From Acidobacteria bacterium OLB17 (GTDB taxonomy: Bacteria > Acidobacteriota > Blastocatellia > Pyrinomonadales > Pyrinomonadaceae), in contig LLEU01000059.1 in NCBI GenBank assembly GCA_001567505.1, positions 1 to 35,273 of the forward strand: a stretch of 35,273 nt of DNA, written 5' to 3'. The notes below the pieces were generated by a model. It was given only the letters and a program-made list of their open reading frames with translations. It was not told the DNA's origin and did no database searches. This document shows positions 1-7,804 of this stretch, in pieces. Position numbers and translations under genes: made by a program. Within the stretch, counting starts at the first letter, position 1. Each line of letters opens with the position of its first letter.

Positions 1-285
1 ATTCAGTTGGGCATTTTGAATTGCCACTTAGCTTTAGCTAGTGGATAGCGGATTGGGAGAATGACCCGGCTTTAGCCGAATGTCTTGTGATGACTTGTCG
101 GCGGCAAAGCCGCCTCCGGGATAAGGTTTGGGGATCGAGTTCTACAAAGATGACGCTCCTGCCGGAGCGAGGATTCCGCCGACTTGGCCTGTCGCGTGTT
201 TTCACACGCTCCAGTCGAGATCGGGCACGTTGACCACGTGCTAAAGCACGTGGCTAATCGCCCTTCGGGAGCATTTGATCCAGCT
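1..285. repeat. Intergenic hairpin cluster downstream of mqnC
   Basis: No gene is visible here. The stretch contains at least six short inverted repeats: 24-44 (CCACT/AGTGG arms, one bulged base, TTTA loop), 67-78 (CGGC-TTTA-GCCG), 100-114 (GGCGGC-AAA-GCCGCC), 154-169 (CGCTCC-TGCC-GGAGCG), 194-209 (GCGTGT-TTTC-ACACGC) and 234-253 (CCACGTGC-TAAA-GCACGTGG). Three loops are TTTA or its complement TAAA, which suggests one repeat family in several copies rather than unrelated terminators. None is followed by a T-run. The 234-253 hairpin lies about 30 bases past the mqnC stop and could also help end that transcript. Function unknown; REP-like behaviour is inference. Confidence 0.7.
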
Positions 286-1461
286 TCAATCGGCGAATGC
301 GACGGTCAGTTGTTTGAGTTTCATCGAGTCGCTTTTGTCGAGCGAGTCGATGCCGTCGCGATCGACGTAGTTGTAGAGAATGTCGCGTTGCTGCGGGCGG
401 TAGCCGGCTTCGCGGATCTGGTAGCGGAGGTCTCGTTCGTTCGCGTCCGTGTTCGCACCGGCGGCGGAAACGACGTTCTCCTCGATCATAATGGAGCCCA
501 TATCGTCGGCGCCGAACCGCAGTGCCGACTGCCCGATCTTCAGGCCTTGGGTAAGCCAAGAAGCCTGTATGTGCTGAATGTTGTCGAGGAAGAGCCGCGA
601 AACCGCGAGCATCGTCAGGTAGTCGATGCCGGTCGGTTCTTCGGTGATCTTGCGGCCGAGGGCGGTGTTCTCACGCTGGAACGTCCAGGGGATGAACGCG
701 GTAAATTTGCCGCCTTCGCCAGTTGCGTCAATGCGGGCGAGAGATTCGTCCTGAAGCTCGCGTATTAGTTCGAGATGACGGACGCGATGCTCGACGCGGT
801 CGCCGATGCCGAACATCATCGTCGCGGTCGAGATCAAACCGCTGCGGTGGACGGCACGCATTACGTCGAGCCATTGCTGCGTCGTGCATTTCGTCGAGAC
901 ACGCTTGCGGACCTCGTCGTCAAGGATCTCGGCGCCGCCGCCGGGGAGCGAGTTCAGCCCGGCCGCCTTCAGACGCTGCACGATCGTGTCGTAATCGAGG
1001 CCCGAGATGAGCGATATGTTGTGTATCTCGGGCGGCGAGAAGCAGTGCAGTTGGAACTTCGGATACTTTGCGTGGAGCGGTGCAAGAAGTTCCTCGTACC
1101 ACTCGATGTTGAAATCGGGATGAAGCCCGCCCTGCATCAGGACGCCCGTGCCGCCGAGGGCGATCGTCTCCTCTATACGCTTTTCGATCTCCTCGGGCGA
1201 GTGTACGTAGGTATCCGGTTTCCCCGGCCGCCGGTAGAACGCACAGAATGTGCAGACGACGTTGCAAACGTTCGTGTAGTTGATGTTGCGGTCGATGATG
1301 TAGGTTACGACGTCGGGGTCGTTCTTCCGTCGGCGGATCTCGTCTGCGGCAAGCCCGATGCGGAGAATGTCCTTTGATTCGAGAAGCGTAGTACAGTCCT
1401 CGGCCGAAAGCCTTTCGCCGGCGAGCACACTATCCAGGATCGTTTGAACAGCTCTTGTCAT
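286..1461 (-). CDS. mqnC: Cyclic dehypoxanthine futalosine synthase MqnC (radical SAM)
   Basis: MqnC is the radical SAM enzyme that cyclises dehypoxanthine futalosine in the futalosine route to menaquinone, in the cytoplasm. The 391-residue protein carries the radical SAM cluster motif CX3CX2C at C66, C70 and C73, followed by an aromatic (CNVVCTFCAF), then GGTGVLMQGG and SLPGGGAEIL segments typical of the MqnC/MqnE/CofH group. Its overall length and the LHPDFNIEWYE segment favour MqnC over MqnE. The open frame extends upstream to a TTG at 1479, but ATG at 1461 is the more ordinary start; neither has a strong ribosome-binding site. mqnA lies 700 bases away on the same strand, separated by an opposing gene, so the two are not one operon. 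A hairpin cluster follows the stop. Confidence 0.93.
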   Translation of the reverse strand: MTRAVQTILDSVLAGERLSAEDCTTLLESKDILRIGLAADEIRRRKNDPDVVTYIIDRNINYTNVCNVVCTFCAFYRRPGKPDTYVHSPEEIEKRIEETIALGGTGVLMQGGLHPDFNIEWYEELLAPLHAKYPKFQLHCFSPPEIHNISLISGLDYDTIVQRLKAAGLNSLPGGGAEILDDEVRKRVSTKCTTQQWLDVMRAVHRSGLISTATMMFGIGDRVEHRVRHLELIRELQDESLARIDATGEGGKFTAFIPWTFQRENTALGRKITEEPTGIDYLTMLAVSRLFLDNIQHIQASWLTQGLKIGQSALRFGADDMGSIMIEENVVSAAGANTDANERDLRYQIREAGYRPQQRDILYNYVDRDGIDSLDKSDSMKLKQLTVAFAD

Positions 1462-1542
1462 CGCGTTTGATTTTATCAAAGATTTGAAATTCAGGCTTGC
1501 CGCTATAAGCTGTAACCTGCCGGTGAAGATCCGCGATCCAGA

Positions 1543-2061
1543 ATGGCGAAATCAGTAAAGGTCAAGACGCATCTCGTGAGCTCACCCGAAGGGTCAGGCT
1601 GGCATTTCCTTGTCATCGAGAAGCGAACGGCCGACAAGCTTTCGTTCAAGGATCAATATAAACGCGTCGTTTGCTCGATCAACGGCGGCGATGGGTTCCA
1701 ATGTGCGTTGATGCCGTCTGGCGGCAGGTTCCACATCATCGTCAACAAACAGAAGCGCGACGCACTTGGCATCGCCGCCGGTGACAAGGTCGAGGTCGAG
1801 CTTACCGTTGACGAAAGTAAGTACGGGCTGCCGATGCCGGAGGAATTCCGGGAGGTGCTCGATCAAGACCCAAAGGGCGACGAGCTTTTCCACGCCCTGA
1901 CGCGTGGCAAGCAACGCTCTGCCCTTTACTACATCGGCAAAATAAAGGACATCGACAAACGCATCCACACGGCGCTGATCTTTGTCGAGCACCTGAAGAA
2001 CAATGGGGGAAAGATCAACAACAAGCTTCTGATGGAAGAGCTGAAACGTCCGCTGCAGTGA
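1543..2061 (+). CDS. YdeI/OmpD-associated family protein with DUF1905 domain
   Basis: This 172-residue soluble protein looks like the two-part DUF1905 plus YdeI/OmdA-type family. The N-terminal half (about residues 7-90) has the DUF1905 pattern: a beta-rich segment with GWHFLVIEK, then a surface with GRFHIIVNKQKRDALGI and a GDKVEVEL strand that resembles a small double-psi or AbrB-like barrel. The C-terminal part (about 110-170) is helical, with the ALTRGKQRSALYYI segment and IDKRIHTALIFVE typical of the OmdA domain. There is no signal peptide. Biochemical function is not established for the family; some relatives are linked to bacteriocin protection, which cannot be assumed here. It is divergent from mqnC and convergent with mqnA, so it is probably transcribed alone. 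Confidence 0.8.
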   Translation: MAKSVKVKTHLVSSPEGSGWHFLVIEKRTADKLSFKDQYKRVVCSINGGDGFQCALMPSGGRFHIIVNKQKRDALGIAAGDKVEVELTVDESKYGLPMPEEFREVLDQDPKGDELFHALTRGKQRSALYYIGKIKDIDKRIHTALIFVEHLKNNGGKINNKLLMEELKRPLQ

Positions 2062-2129
2062 GCCTTCGGGCAAGTCGGCGGCTCGGCACCCGAAACTGAT
2101 ATTCGTCCCATAAGGAACGAGAATGATGA

Positions 2130-2936
2130 CTAGACGAAATGCAGCGGCTTTAGCGAGCCGAAAAGGCCATGCTTCTCCCCGAGCGAGAAATACAGCTCGA
2201 GGCCTTGGAACATCTCGTCCGAGATCTCATACGAGATGTTGTCTCCAAGATACGTCAGGAGTTCTTCGGTCCCGAGCCCGATCTGCTGCGTATAATTCGC
2301 CGCGATCGCTTCGAGATTCGCAACGCCTTCGTCGCGGGCGGCCGCAAGATCGAGCGGCAAGGCCGAATTTTTTGTCATCCACATCGCGAAAACGAAACCG
2401 AGGCCGGTCATCTTTCGCCAGAGCTCGGCAAGGTCGAATTTTCTGTATGGGGAAGCATCGCTCGGCGCGTCCGGAATGCGAAGTGCGGGGTCGCCGATCA
2501 TGAGAGCGCAATCGGCCCCTGCCAGCATCGCGTCGATATTCGGAGCGGCATCTCGCCACTCGGGTTCGCGGCCGAGGAATTCGCGAAAGATCATTTTCGT
2601 GAGTGCCGCGGATGTGCGTGAAGAGACGTCGAGAGCAACGCTGCTAACATCCCGCAGGCCCATCCCTTTTGTCACGAGGCACACGCTCCGCACGCGTGTT
2701 CTTGCGCCGACGCATACGCCGGGGACGAGCTTTGCGTCCGTGATCGTTTGATATGAAAAAACAGGTACCAATGCCGCGTCAACGCGTCCGCCCGCAAGAA
2801 GCTCGGCCGAACGCGCAGGCGCCGTGTCCATTATCAATTCGGCCGAACCTCGGAGCGAGCCGTAGAGAAAACTCCAGACGAGAGGCGCCGTGTTCGAATA
2901 GCTTGAGGCCGCGATCCGCGGTATCGAAATGGACAT
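2130..2936 (-). CDS. mqnA: Chorismate dehydratase MqnA
   Basis: MqnA dehydrates chorismate to 3-enolpyruvylbenzoate, the first committed step of futalosine-dependent menaquinone synthesis. The 268-residue protein has the periplasmic-binding-protein-like fold signature of the family: an N-terminal strand followed by SSYSNTAPLVW, where the substrate-binding SxxNxxP-type turn lies, RVDAALVPVFSY in the first lobe, RTRVRSVCLV, and ALMIGDPAL near the middle, followed by a helical C-terminus. The lack of a signal peptide fits a cytoplasmic enzyme rather than a binding protein. Start ATG at 2936. With mqnC nearby this supports a futalosine pathway; mqnB, mqnD and mqnE are not in the window. It is convergent with the DUF1905 gene across a 68-base gap. 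Confidence 0.88.
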   Translation of the reverse strand: MSISIPRIAASSYSNTAPLVWSFLYGSLRGSAELIMDTAPARSAELLAGGRVDAALVPVFSYQTITDAKLVPGVCVGARTRVRSVCLVTKGMGLRDVSSVALDVSSRTSAALTKMIFREFLGREPEWRDAAPNIDAMLAGADCALMIGDPALRIPDAPSDASPYRKFDLAELWRKMTGLGFVFAMWMTKNSALPLDLAAARDEGVANLEAIAANYTQQIGLGTEELLTYLGDNISYEISDEMFQGLELYFSLGEKHGLFGSLKPLHFV

Positions 2937-3040
2937 TCGATGAGTATTTTATCCGCACAACGCTGTCCGCCGCAAAGCCGCAAAATACGGCGTCGAACGA
3001 CAAGCTTGAAGGGCATATCGAATTGCCGTATTCTCGCCTT

Positions 3041-3751
3041 ATGAGACATTGCCTCCTTTTTGTGCTGACGTTCATATTTGCTGCCGGCGCGTTCGCGCAA
3101 GGGACGATCGTCGTCCACGACCCGATGCTTCCCGCTAAGGACGGAGAGGCGAAACCGCCGCGTTCCATCGAAAAGATCTACGAGACGAAGATCCTGCCGC
3201 CCGTCCGGAAGAAGCTTGTTTCTGATAGCTGTTCAGATTCCCCGACGTTTACGGGCGCCGTTAACGGCTCTTTTACGAAGGCCGGAGCACGGCAAACGGC
3301 CGTCTTCTATCAGTTCTGCGAAACGGGCAACGGACTTGGCATGGTCGGCCTTGCGATCATCGAAAACGGCCGTCTGGTCTCAAGCTTTGTGCAGGATTCC
3401 GGCTGGGCGTTCGACATTGGCAGGGTCGCGGACGTGAACCGGAACGGGCTTGACGAGATCGCGCTCGAATTCGGCGGCGGAATGCATCAGGGCGAAGGCG
3501 GCACGGGCGTCTCGATCTATGAATTCAAGGACGGCAAACCCGTCGAGCTCGGCTGGTATCAATCTTCGAAATTTACCGAAACGGAGACGACGGCCGCTTG
3601 GCGTTTGACGGCAAAGCCGGGCAAAAGGCCGATATTCTACCGCCAGAAGTATGTTATGAACCGAGCCGGCAAATATCGCCGCTCGGGTGCGAACAAGGCC
3701 TTTAAGCTTGAAGAGCTCGAGGGAGGAAACGAGTTCGAGGAAGTAAAATGA
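3041..3751 (+). CDS. Secreted protein of unknown function with an Asp/Asn-rich loop
   Basis: The open frame runs from 2753, but translation most likely starts at ATG 3041, because that start gives a classic signal peptide (RHCLLFVLTFIFAAGAFAQ, cleavage near residue 20) and the earlier part is antisense to mqnA. The mature protein is about 216 residues. Residues 131-140 (DVNRNGLDEI) form a DxNxNGxDE loop like the calcium-binding turns of FG-GAP/VCBS repeats, followed by glycine-rich FGGGMHQGEGG. There are no membrane segments after the signal. The stop overlaps the start of the next gene (ATGA at 3748), so it probably leads a three-gene operon with the cyclase and the alkyltransferase-like gene. 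I do not recognise a named family. Confidence 0.75.
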   Translation: MRHCLLFVLTFIFAAGAFAQGTIVVHDPMLPAKDGEAKPPRSIEKIYETKILPPVRKKLVSDSCSDSPTFTGAVNGSFTKAGARQTAVFYQFCETGNGLGMVGLAIIENGRLVSSFVQDSGWAFDIGRVADVNRNGLDEIALEFGGGMHQGEGGTGVSIYEFKDGKPVELGWYQSSKFTETETTAAWRLTAKPGKRPIFYRQKYVMNRAGKYRRSGANKAFKLEELEGGNEFEEVK

Positions 3752-4389
3752 GCGAACTTATCGATATCACGATCGGCATTTCGCCGGAGATGCCTATCTA
3801 CAAGGGCGATCCCGGCGTCGAGATCAGATCCTTCAAAGCGATCGCGACGGGTTCATCGGCAAACGTCTCGCAGGTCTCTTTTGGCGTTCATTCCGGCACG
3901 CACGTCGATGCACCGAATCATTTTATCGACGGCGCACGACGCGTCGATGCACTCGACCCCGAAAAACTGATCGGCCGCTGCCGCGTGATCGAGGTTCCGG
4001 ATGATGTCGTCGCGATCGGCCCCGAACACGTCGGCGATCTCGGCGGCGTGAAGCGCGTGTTATTCAAGAGCCGCAATTCGCAGTTCTGGGATACGCCCGA
4101 GGATGGCTTTCGCTCGGATTTCAGCTATCTTGTCCCGGAGGCCGCGAAATTGCTCGTCGAGAAAGGCGTCGTTCTCGTCGGCATCGATTACCTGTCGATC
4201 GAGAAGAGCGGTTCGCCCGGCCATCCCGTTCACGTCGAGCTTTTGAGCCACGAGGTCGTGATCCTCGAAGGCGTCGATCTTAGGAAAGTGGACGCAGGAG
4301 AATACGACATCATCTGCTTGCCGCTGAAATACACGGGCGGGAACGGCGATGGTTCGCCTGCACGGACATTCCTGCGAACGCTTGACTAG
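3748..4389 (+). CDS. Cyclase-family metal hydrolase (kynurenine formamidase-like)
   Basis: The 213-residue protein belongs to the cyclase/KynB family of metal-dependent amide hydrolases. The metal-binding signature is HSGTHVDAPNH at residues 48-58, giving H48, H52 and D54, with H58 as a further conserved histidine. Other family marks are the N-terminal DITIGISPEMPIYKGDP, VLVGIDYLSIEKSG and, near the end, CLPLKYTGGNGDGSPAR. The best-characterised members are bacterial kynurenine formamidases (N-formylkynurenine to kynurenine plus formate), but isatin hydrolases and other enzymes share the motif, and no other tryptophan-catabolism gene is adjacent. The start overlaps the upstream stop by four bases, and the downstream gene begins four bases after its stop, so translational coupling is likely. 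Confidence 0.85.
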   Translation: MSELIDITIGISPEMPIYKGDPGVEIRSFKAIATGSSANVSQVSFGVHSGTHVDAPNHFIDGARRVDALDPEKLIGRCRVIEVPDDVVAIGPEHVGDLGGVKRVLFKSRNSQFWDTPEDGFRSDFSYLVPEAAKLLVEKGVVLVGIDYLSIEKSGSPGHPVHVELLSHEVVILEGVDLRKVDAGEYDIICLPLKYTGGNGDGSPARTFLRTLD

Positions 4390-4392
4390 ACG

Positions 4393-4758
4393 ATGAAGGA
4401 AAATGACCCGCAGTATCGCGAGCGTGTTTACAAGATCCTTCGCGACATTCCGAAAGGCCGTGTGATGACCTACGGGCAGCTCGCGATCCTGCTCGGCGAA
4501 GGATATACGGCGCGGACGGTGGGCTTCGTGATGCACGGCGCCGATACGGACAATGTGCCGTGGCAGCGAGTCATCAACTCGCAGGGCAAATGCTCGACCG
4601 GCAAGCTGACCGTTCCTGTCGATCTTCAGCAGACGCTTCTCGAAGCTGAGGGAATTAAGTTCAACGCGGCCGGGAAATGCGATCTCGGCCGTTATCAGTG
4701 GTTCCCGGAAGATGCAGGCCCGGATGCTGACGATACGCAGGCGACCTTGTTCGGTTAG
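4393..4758 (+). CDS. Alkyltransferase-like (ATL) DNA-lesion-binding protein
   Basis: This 121-residue protein is the DNA-binding domain of the O6-alkylguanine-DNA alkyltransferase (Ogt/MGMT) family without the reactive cysteine. Where alkyltransferases have PCHRV, this one has PWQRV (residues 56-60). A tryptophan in place of cysteine is the hallmark of ATL proteins, which bind O6-alkylguanine and hand the lesion to nucleotide excision repair. Also visible are the recognition-helix arginine in ARTVG (R41), the MTYGQ segment with the DNA-contacting tyrosine (Y27), and IPKGRV before it. Characterised ATLs usually have PWHRV; the glutamine at 58 is unusual. It follows the cyclase gene by three bases and ends one base short of the convergent nadK stop. 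Confidence 0.88.
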   Translation: MKENDPQYRERVYKILRDIPKGRVMTYGQLAILLGEGYTARTVGFVMHGADTDNVPWQRVINSQGKCSTGKLTVPVDLQQTLLEAEGIKFNAAGKCDLGRYQWFPEDAGPDADDTQATLFG

Positions 4759-4759
4759 C

Positions 4760-5587
4760 TCAGCGTCCCCACTGCAGTTTCTTTCGCAGGACGTCGAAAT
4801 AATTGCGGTTCGCGGGCTGGACGAGGTTCAGCGTCGTTCGGCTTTTGCGGATGCGGACCGTGTCGCCGACGACGAGCGGGAAACCTGTCTGGCCGTCGAG
4901 GCTTAGTATCACGCCTTCGTTCCCGTTCTCTAGTTTCAGCTCGATCTCGGCGGAATCCGGGATCACGATCGGGCGGTTCGAAAGCGTGAACGGGCAGATC
5001 GGCGTAAGGACGACGGCGTTCATCGAAGGGAACACGATCGGGCCGCCAGCCGAAAGGTTGTAGGCGGTCGAACCGGTCGGCGTTGCCACGATCAGGCCGT
5101 CCGAGCGGAAAGAGTTGACGAAAAGCCCGTCGAGCCGAGCTTCGATCGCGATGATCCGCGCAAGTGCGGCTTTGTTGATGACGACGTCGTTCAGGACGCG
5201 GCCTCGGGCGATCTGTTCGCCGTCGCGGATCAATTCCGCGTCGAGCATAACGCGATGATCGGCCTCGAATTCGCCGCTTACGACCGATCCGACGGCGGCT
5301 TCGAGCTCTTCGATACGAAAGTCGGTCAGGTAGCCGAGGCTGCCGTAGTTGATGCCGAGAACAGGCACGTCGGCCTTCCCGATCATACGCGCCGCCGCGA
5401 TCATCGTCCCGTCACCGCCGAGGACGACAACAAGGCCGCAGCCCGAAAGGTCAGCATCGGCCTGATTCGCGTCAAAGGTGCCCGCGAGCGTTATATTACG
5501 CTCGGAGAACCACTTTGCGAGGCCGGCCGCGGTCGATCTCGCTTCCGCGTGGCCGGGTTTTATGACGATTGCTGCGGTCTCGATCAT
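4760..5587 (-). CDS. nadK: NAD kinase
   Basis: NAD kinase phosphorylates NAD to NADP using ATP or polyphosphate in the cytoplasm. The 275-residue protein shows the family signatures in order: LGGDGT with catalytic D59 at residues 56-61, GINYGSLGYLTDF (78-90), LNDVVINK around 132-139 in place of the usual NE motif, and SDGLIVATPTGSTAYNLSAG (162-181). The open frame continues upstream to a TTG at 5638, but ATG 5587 gives the normal family length and begins right at the first strand (IETAAIVIKP). The N133-D134 pair replaces the common Asn-Glu, a conservative change. The gene is divergent from the foldase gene and convergent with the ATL gene, with a single base between the two stop codons. Confidence 0.93.
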   Translation of the reverse strand: MIETAAIVIKPGHAEARSTAAGLAKWFSERNITLAGTFDANQADADLSGCGLVVVLGGDGTMIAAARMIGKADVPVLGINYGSLGYLTDFRIEELEAAVGSVVSGEFEADHRVMLDAELIRDGEQIARGRVLNDVVINKAALARIIAIEARLDGLFVNSFRSDGLIVATPTGSTAYNLSAGGPIVFPSMNAVVLTPICPFTLSNRPIVIPDSAEIELKLENGNEGVILSLDGQTGFPLVVGDTVRIRKSRTTLNLVQPANRNYFDVLRKKLQWGR

Positions 5588-5662
5588 ATTTGCAAGGATA
5601 TATTCGGCCAAAACGGCATCAAACTGCAAACCGGGCAACTATCGCCTTTGGCCGCGCTTCTA

Positions 5663-5691
5663 TTGGATTTTACAGGGCGCTTTGCTAGAAT
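5663..5691 (+). promoter_or_regulatory. Candidate sigma70-type promoter for the PpiD-like gene
   Basis: TTGGAT at 5663-5668, then 17 bases, then TAGAAT at 5686-5691, preceded by TGC, which makes an extended -10. This would start transcription near 5698, about 54 bases before the ATG at 5752. Pattern match only. Confidence 0.45.
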
Positions 5692-5751
5692 TGCGGTTTG
5701 TCTCTATCCAACTTTTTCCGAGATGACTCTCGAAATATAGGTGTTTTGTAA

Positions 5752-7725
5752 ATGTTAAGGTTTTTTACTCGTCTTGAAAAGACACGCAACCTCGTCCTTT
5801 TCGTATTCGCGATCCTGATGGCGGGATCACTCATCTTCTTCTACACGCCGGCCCGCAACACTTTTGAAACAGGTGACTTAAGCCGAAGTCAGGAAGTTGC
5901 GGCAACCGTCGCCGGCGAAGCGATAACGGTCGCCGAGGTCGTTCGTGAAGGCGAAAAGTTCAGCCAGTTCAGCCGCGGGAAGTTCCCGGCAAAGATGGTT
6001 CTCGATTCGCTGATAAACCGCCGCGTGATGCGTGTAGAAGCCGCAAGGCTCGGCCTCACGGCGACGGATAAAGAGGTCGCGGACGAGATCCGCCAACAGA
6101 GCGCGAATCCGGACGGTACGCCTTTTGACCAGAAAAAGTATGAAGAAGCCGTCATCGGGCAGTACGGCAGCATTTCGGCATTCGAGGAAAGCGTACGGGA
6201 CGATATAAGCAGCCGAAAACTGCAAGCCTATATCACCGCGGGCGTTACCGTCTCAGAGGCGGACGTTCTGAACGAATATCAGAAGCGGAACGCGAAATTC
6301 AATATCACGTACGTCTCGCTGAACCCGAGCGAGGTCGCAAAGACCCTAAAGCCCACGGATGACGAGCTGAAAGCCTATTTTGAGAAGAACAAGGCGTCCT
6401 ATTACATCAATGCGCCCCAGAAGAAGATCAAATACATCTTCATCAACACCGAGAAGATCGGCCAGAAGCTCGCCATCTCGGACGCCGACCTGAAGGCCGA
6501 GTGGGACGCGCTTGCACCCGACAAGAAAACGATGGGCGTCGAAGGCCAGGAGATCGTCCTGCGTGTCCCAAAACCGGATGACGAAGCACAGGTGCTCGCA
6601 AAAGCGACAGAGCTCGTAACACAGCTGCGTGCAAAGGGCGGTTCGGTCTCGCAGGAGGATTTTGCGGCCCTTGCAAAAGGGCAGTCGGAGAACCCGGCTA
6701 CGGCAGGCAACGGCGGCAAGCTCGCCGGTCCCGTGCGTGAGAACCCGTCAAAGGCCGACGATCCGTATCAACAGCTTTTGAAACTCGAACCCGGCCAGAT
6801 AACCGACCCGATACTTTATCAGGGCCGATATTTCATTCTCCGACGCGGAGAAACGGTGCCGAAAACATTCGAACAGGCGAAGAAGGAGCTTGAGGTCTCC
6901 CTTCGTAACCGTAAGGCCTACGCGGCCGCTCTCGAGTTCGCAAAGAAGGTTGACGAGGCCCTTAAGCAGTCCAAAGATCTGGCAAAAACAGCGGCGGAGT
7001 TCGCTTCGCAGGCAAATATGAGCGCCGCTGAAATGGTCAAAGAGACCGGCTACGTAAAGCCCGGCGACGACGTTCCGGACATCGGTGTATCCTCGCAGTT
7101 CGAGGAAGGTATTAAAGGCCTCGAAAATCCGGGCGATGTCGGCGAGGTCATTCCGATCCAGAACGGTTTTGCCCTGCCTGTTCTCGTTGATAAGAAAGAG
7201 CCTCGCGACGCTGAATTCGCCGAGGTCCGCATCGAGGTCGAGGCCGCCTACAAGCTCGAAAAGGCGCAGTCGAAGGTCGAGGAGATCGCAAAGGCGATCG
7301 CTTCGGGTGCGAAGGACGCCGCGTCGCTTGCGGCCGCGGCCACGGCCCAGGGCCAGACGGCAAAGACGAAGGACGACTACGTGATCGGAACGCCCGTCGG
7401 CGAAGGGCCGTCCGCCGCAAGCGGACAGGCACTTTCTGACGCGATCTTCGCTCTTGGCCAGGGCCAGGTGATGAAGGAGCCTTTGAAGTCCGGTGACAAC
7501 TGGGTGATCGTCGGCGTAACGCAGCGTAAAGAGGCGGATTCTGCGGCCTATGCGACGCAGCGGAGTTCACTGATGGAGCAGATGCTCGGTATGAAGCGAA
7601 GCTCTGTCTTCGGCGACTACATTGCGGCCGCAAGGCAGCGTCTCGAGGCCGCCGGGAAGATCGAGATCAACAAGGCAGTTCTTGAGAAGATCGACGCACC
7701 GCAGCCGTCCGATCTGAACGAGTAA
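5752..7725 (+). CDS. Membrane-anchored peptidyl-prolyl isomerase/foldase (PpiD/SurA-like)
   Basis: The 657-residue protein looks like PpiD: a short cytoplasmic N-terminus, one membrane anchor (about residues 13-33, LVLFVFAILMAGSLIFFY), then a large extracytoplasmic region. Residues about 45-170 form the SurA N-terminal-like chaperone segment (AGEAITVAEV, LDSLINRRVMRVEA). A parvulin (PPIC) domain follows at about 265-375, with EDFAALAKGQSENPATAGNGG, LEPGQITDPILYQGRYFIL and conserved turn glycines; a second, more divergent parvulin-like segment lies at about 480-620. It would help fold exported proteins at the inner membrane. A weak AGGTG lies eight bases before the ATG, and a good promoter candidate sits upstream. 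Transcription should end at the 7751-7781 hairpin. It appears to be monocistronic. Confidence 0.88.
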   Translation: MLRFFTRLEKTRNLVLFVFAILMAGSLIFFYTPARNTFETGDLSRSQEVAATVAGEAITVAEVVREGEKFSQFSRGKFPAKMVLDSLINRRVMRVEAARLGLTATDKEVADEIRQQSANPDGTPFDQKKYEEAVIGQYGSISAFEESVRDDISSRKLQAYITAGVTVSEADVLNEYQKRNAKFNITYVSLNPSEVAKTLKPTDDELKAYFEKNKASYYINAPQKKIKYIFINTEKIGQKLAISDADLKAEWDALAPDKKTMGVEGQEIVLRVPKPDDEAQVLAKATELVTQLRAKGGSVSQEDFAALAKGQSENPATAGNGGKLAGPVRENPSKADDPYQQLLKLEPGQITDPILYQGRYFILRRGETVPKTFEQAKKELEVSLRNRKAYAAALEFAKKVDEALKQSKDLAKTAAEFASQANMSAAEMVKETGYVKPGDDVPDIGVSSQFEEGIKGLENPGDVGEVIPIQNGFALPVLVDKKEPRDAEFAEVRIEVEAAYKLEKAQSKVEEIAKAIASGAKDAASLAAAATAQGQTAKTKDDYVIGTPVGEGPSAASGQALSDAIFALGQGQVMKEPLKSGDNWVIVGVTQRKEADSAAYATQRSSLMEQMLGMKRSSVFGDYIAAARQRLEAAGKIEINKAVLEKIDAPQPSDLNE

Positions 7726-7750
7726 ACTGGATCAGGCAGGGAGAAAAAGA

Positions 7751-7781
7751 AAAGCCGCGAGGATGAACTCCTCGCGGCTTT
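7751..7781. terminator. Bidirectional rho-independent terminator
   Basis: Perfect 13-bp stem (arms 7751-7763 and 7769-7781, AAAGCCGCGAGGA and its complement) with a five-base loop TGAAC. An A-rich stretch precedes it and T-rich bases follow, so it can act on both strands. It sits between the convergent foldase and permease genes. Confidence 0.9.
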
Positions 7782-7804
7782 CTGCATTCGACGGCCGTCG
7801 GCCG

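Noticed and set aside
184..768. Long plus-strand frames antisense to mqnC
   Set aside because: They are GC-rich shadow frames opposite a well-supported radical SAM gene and show no independent start signal or family match.
2753..3040. N-terminal extension of the secreted-protein gene
   Set aside because: It is antisense to mqnA, Arg/Pro-rich and lies ahead of a perfect signal peptide starting at ATG 3041.
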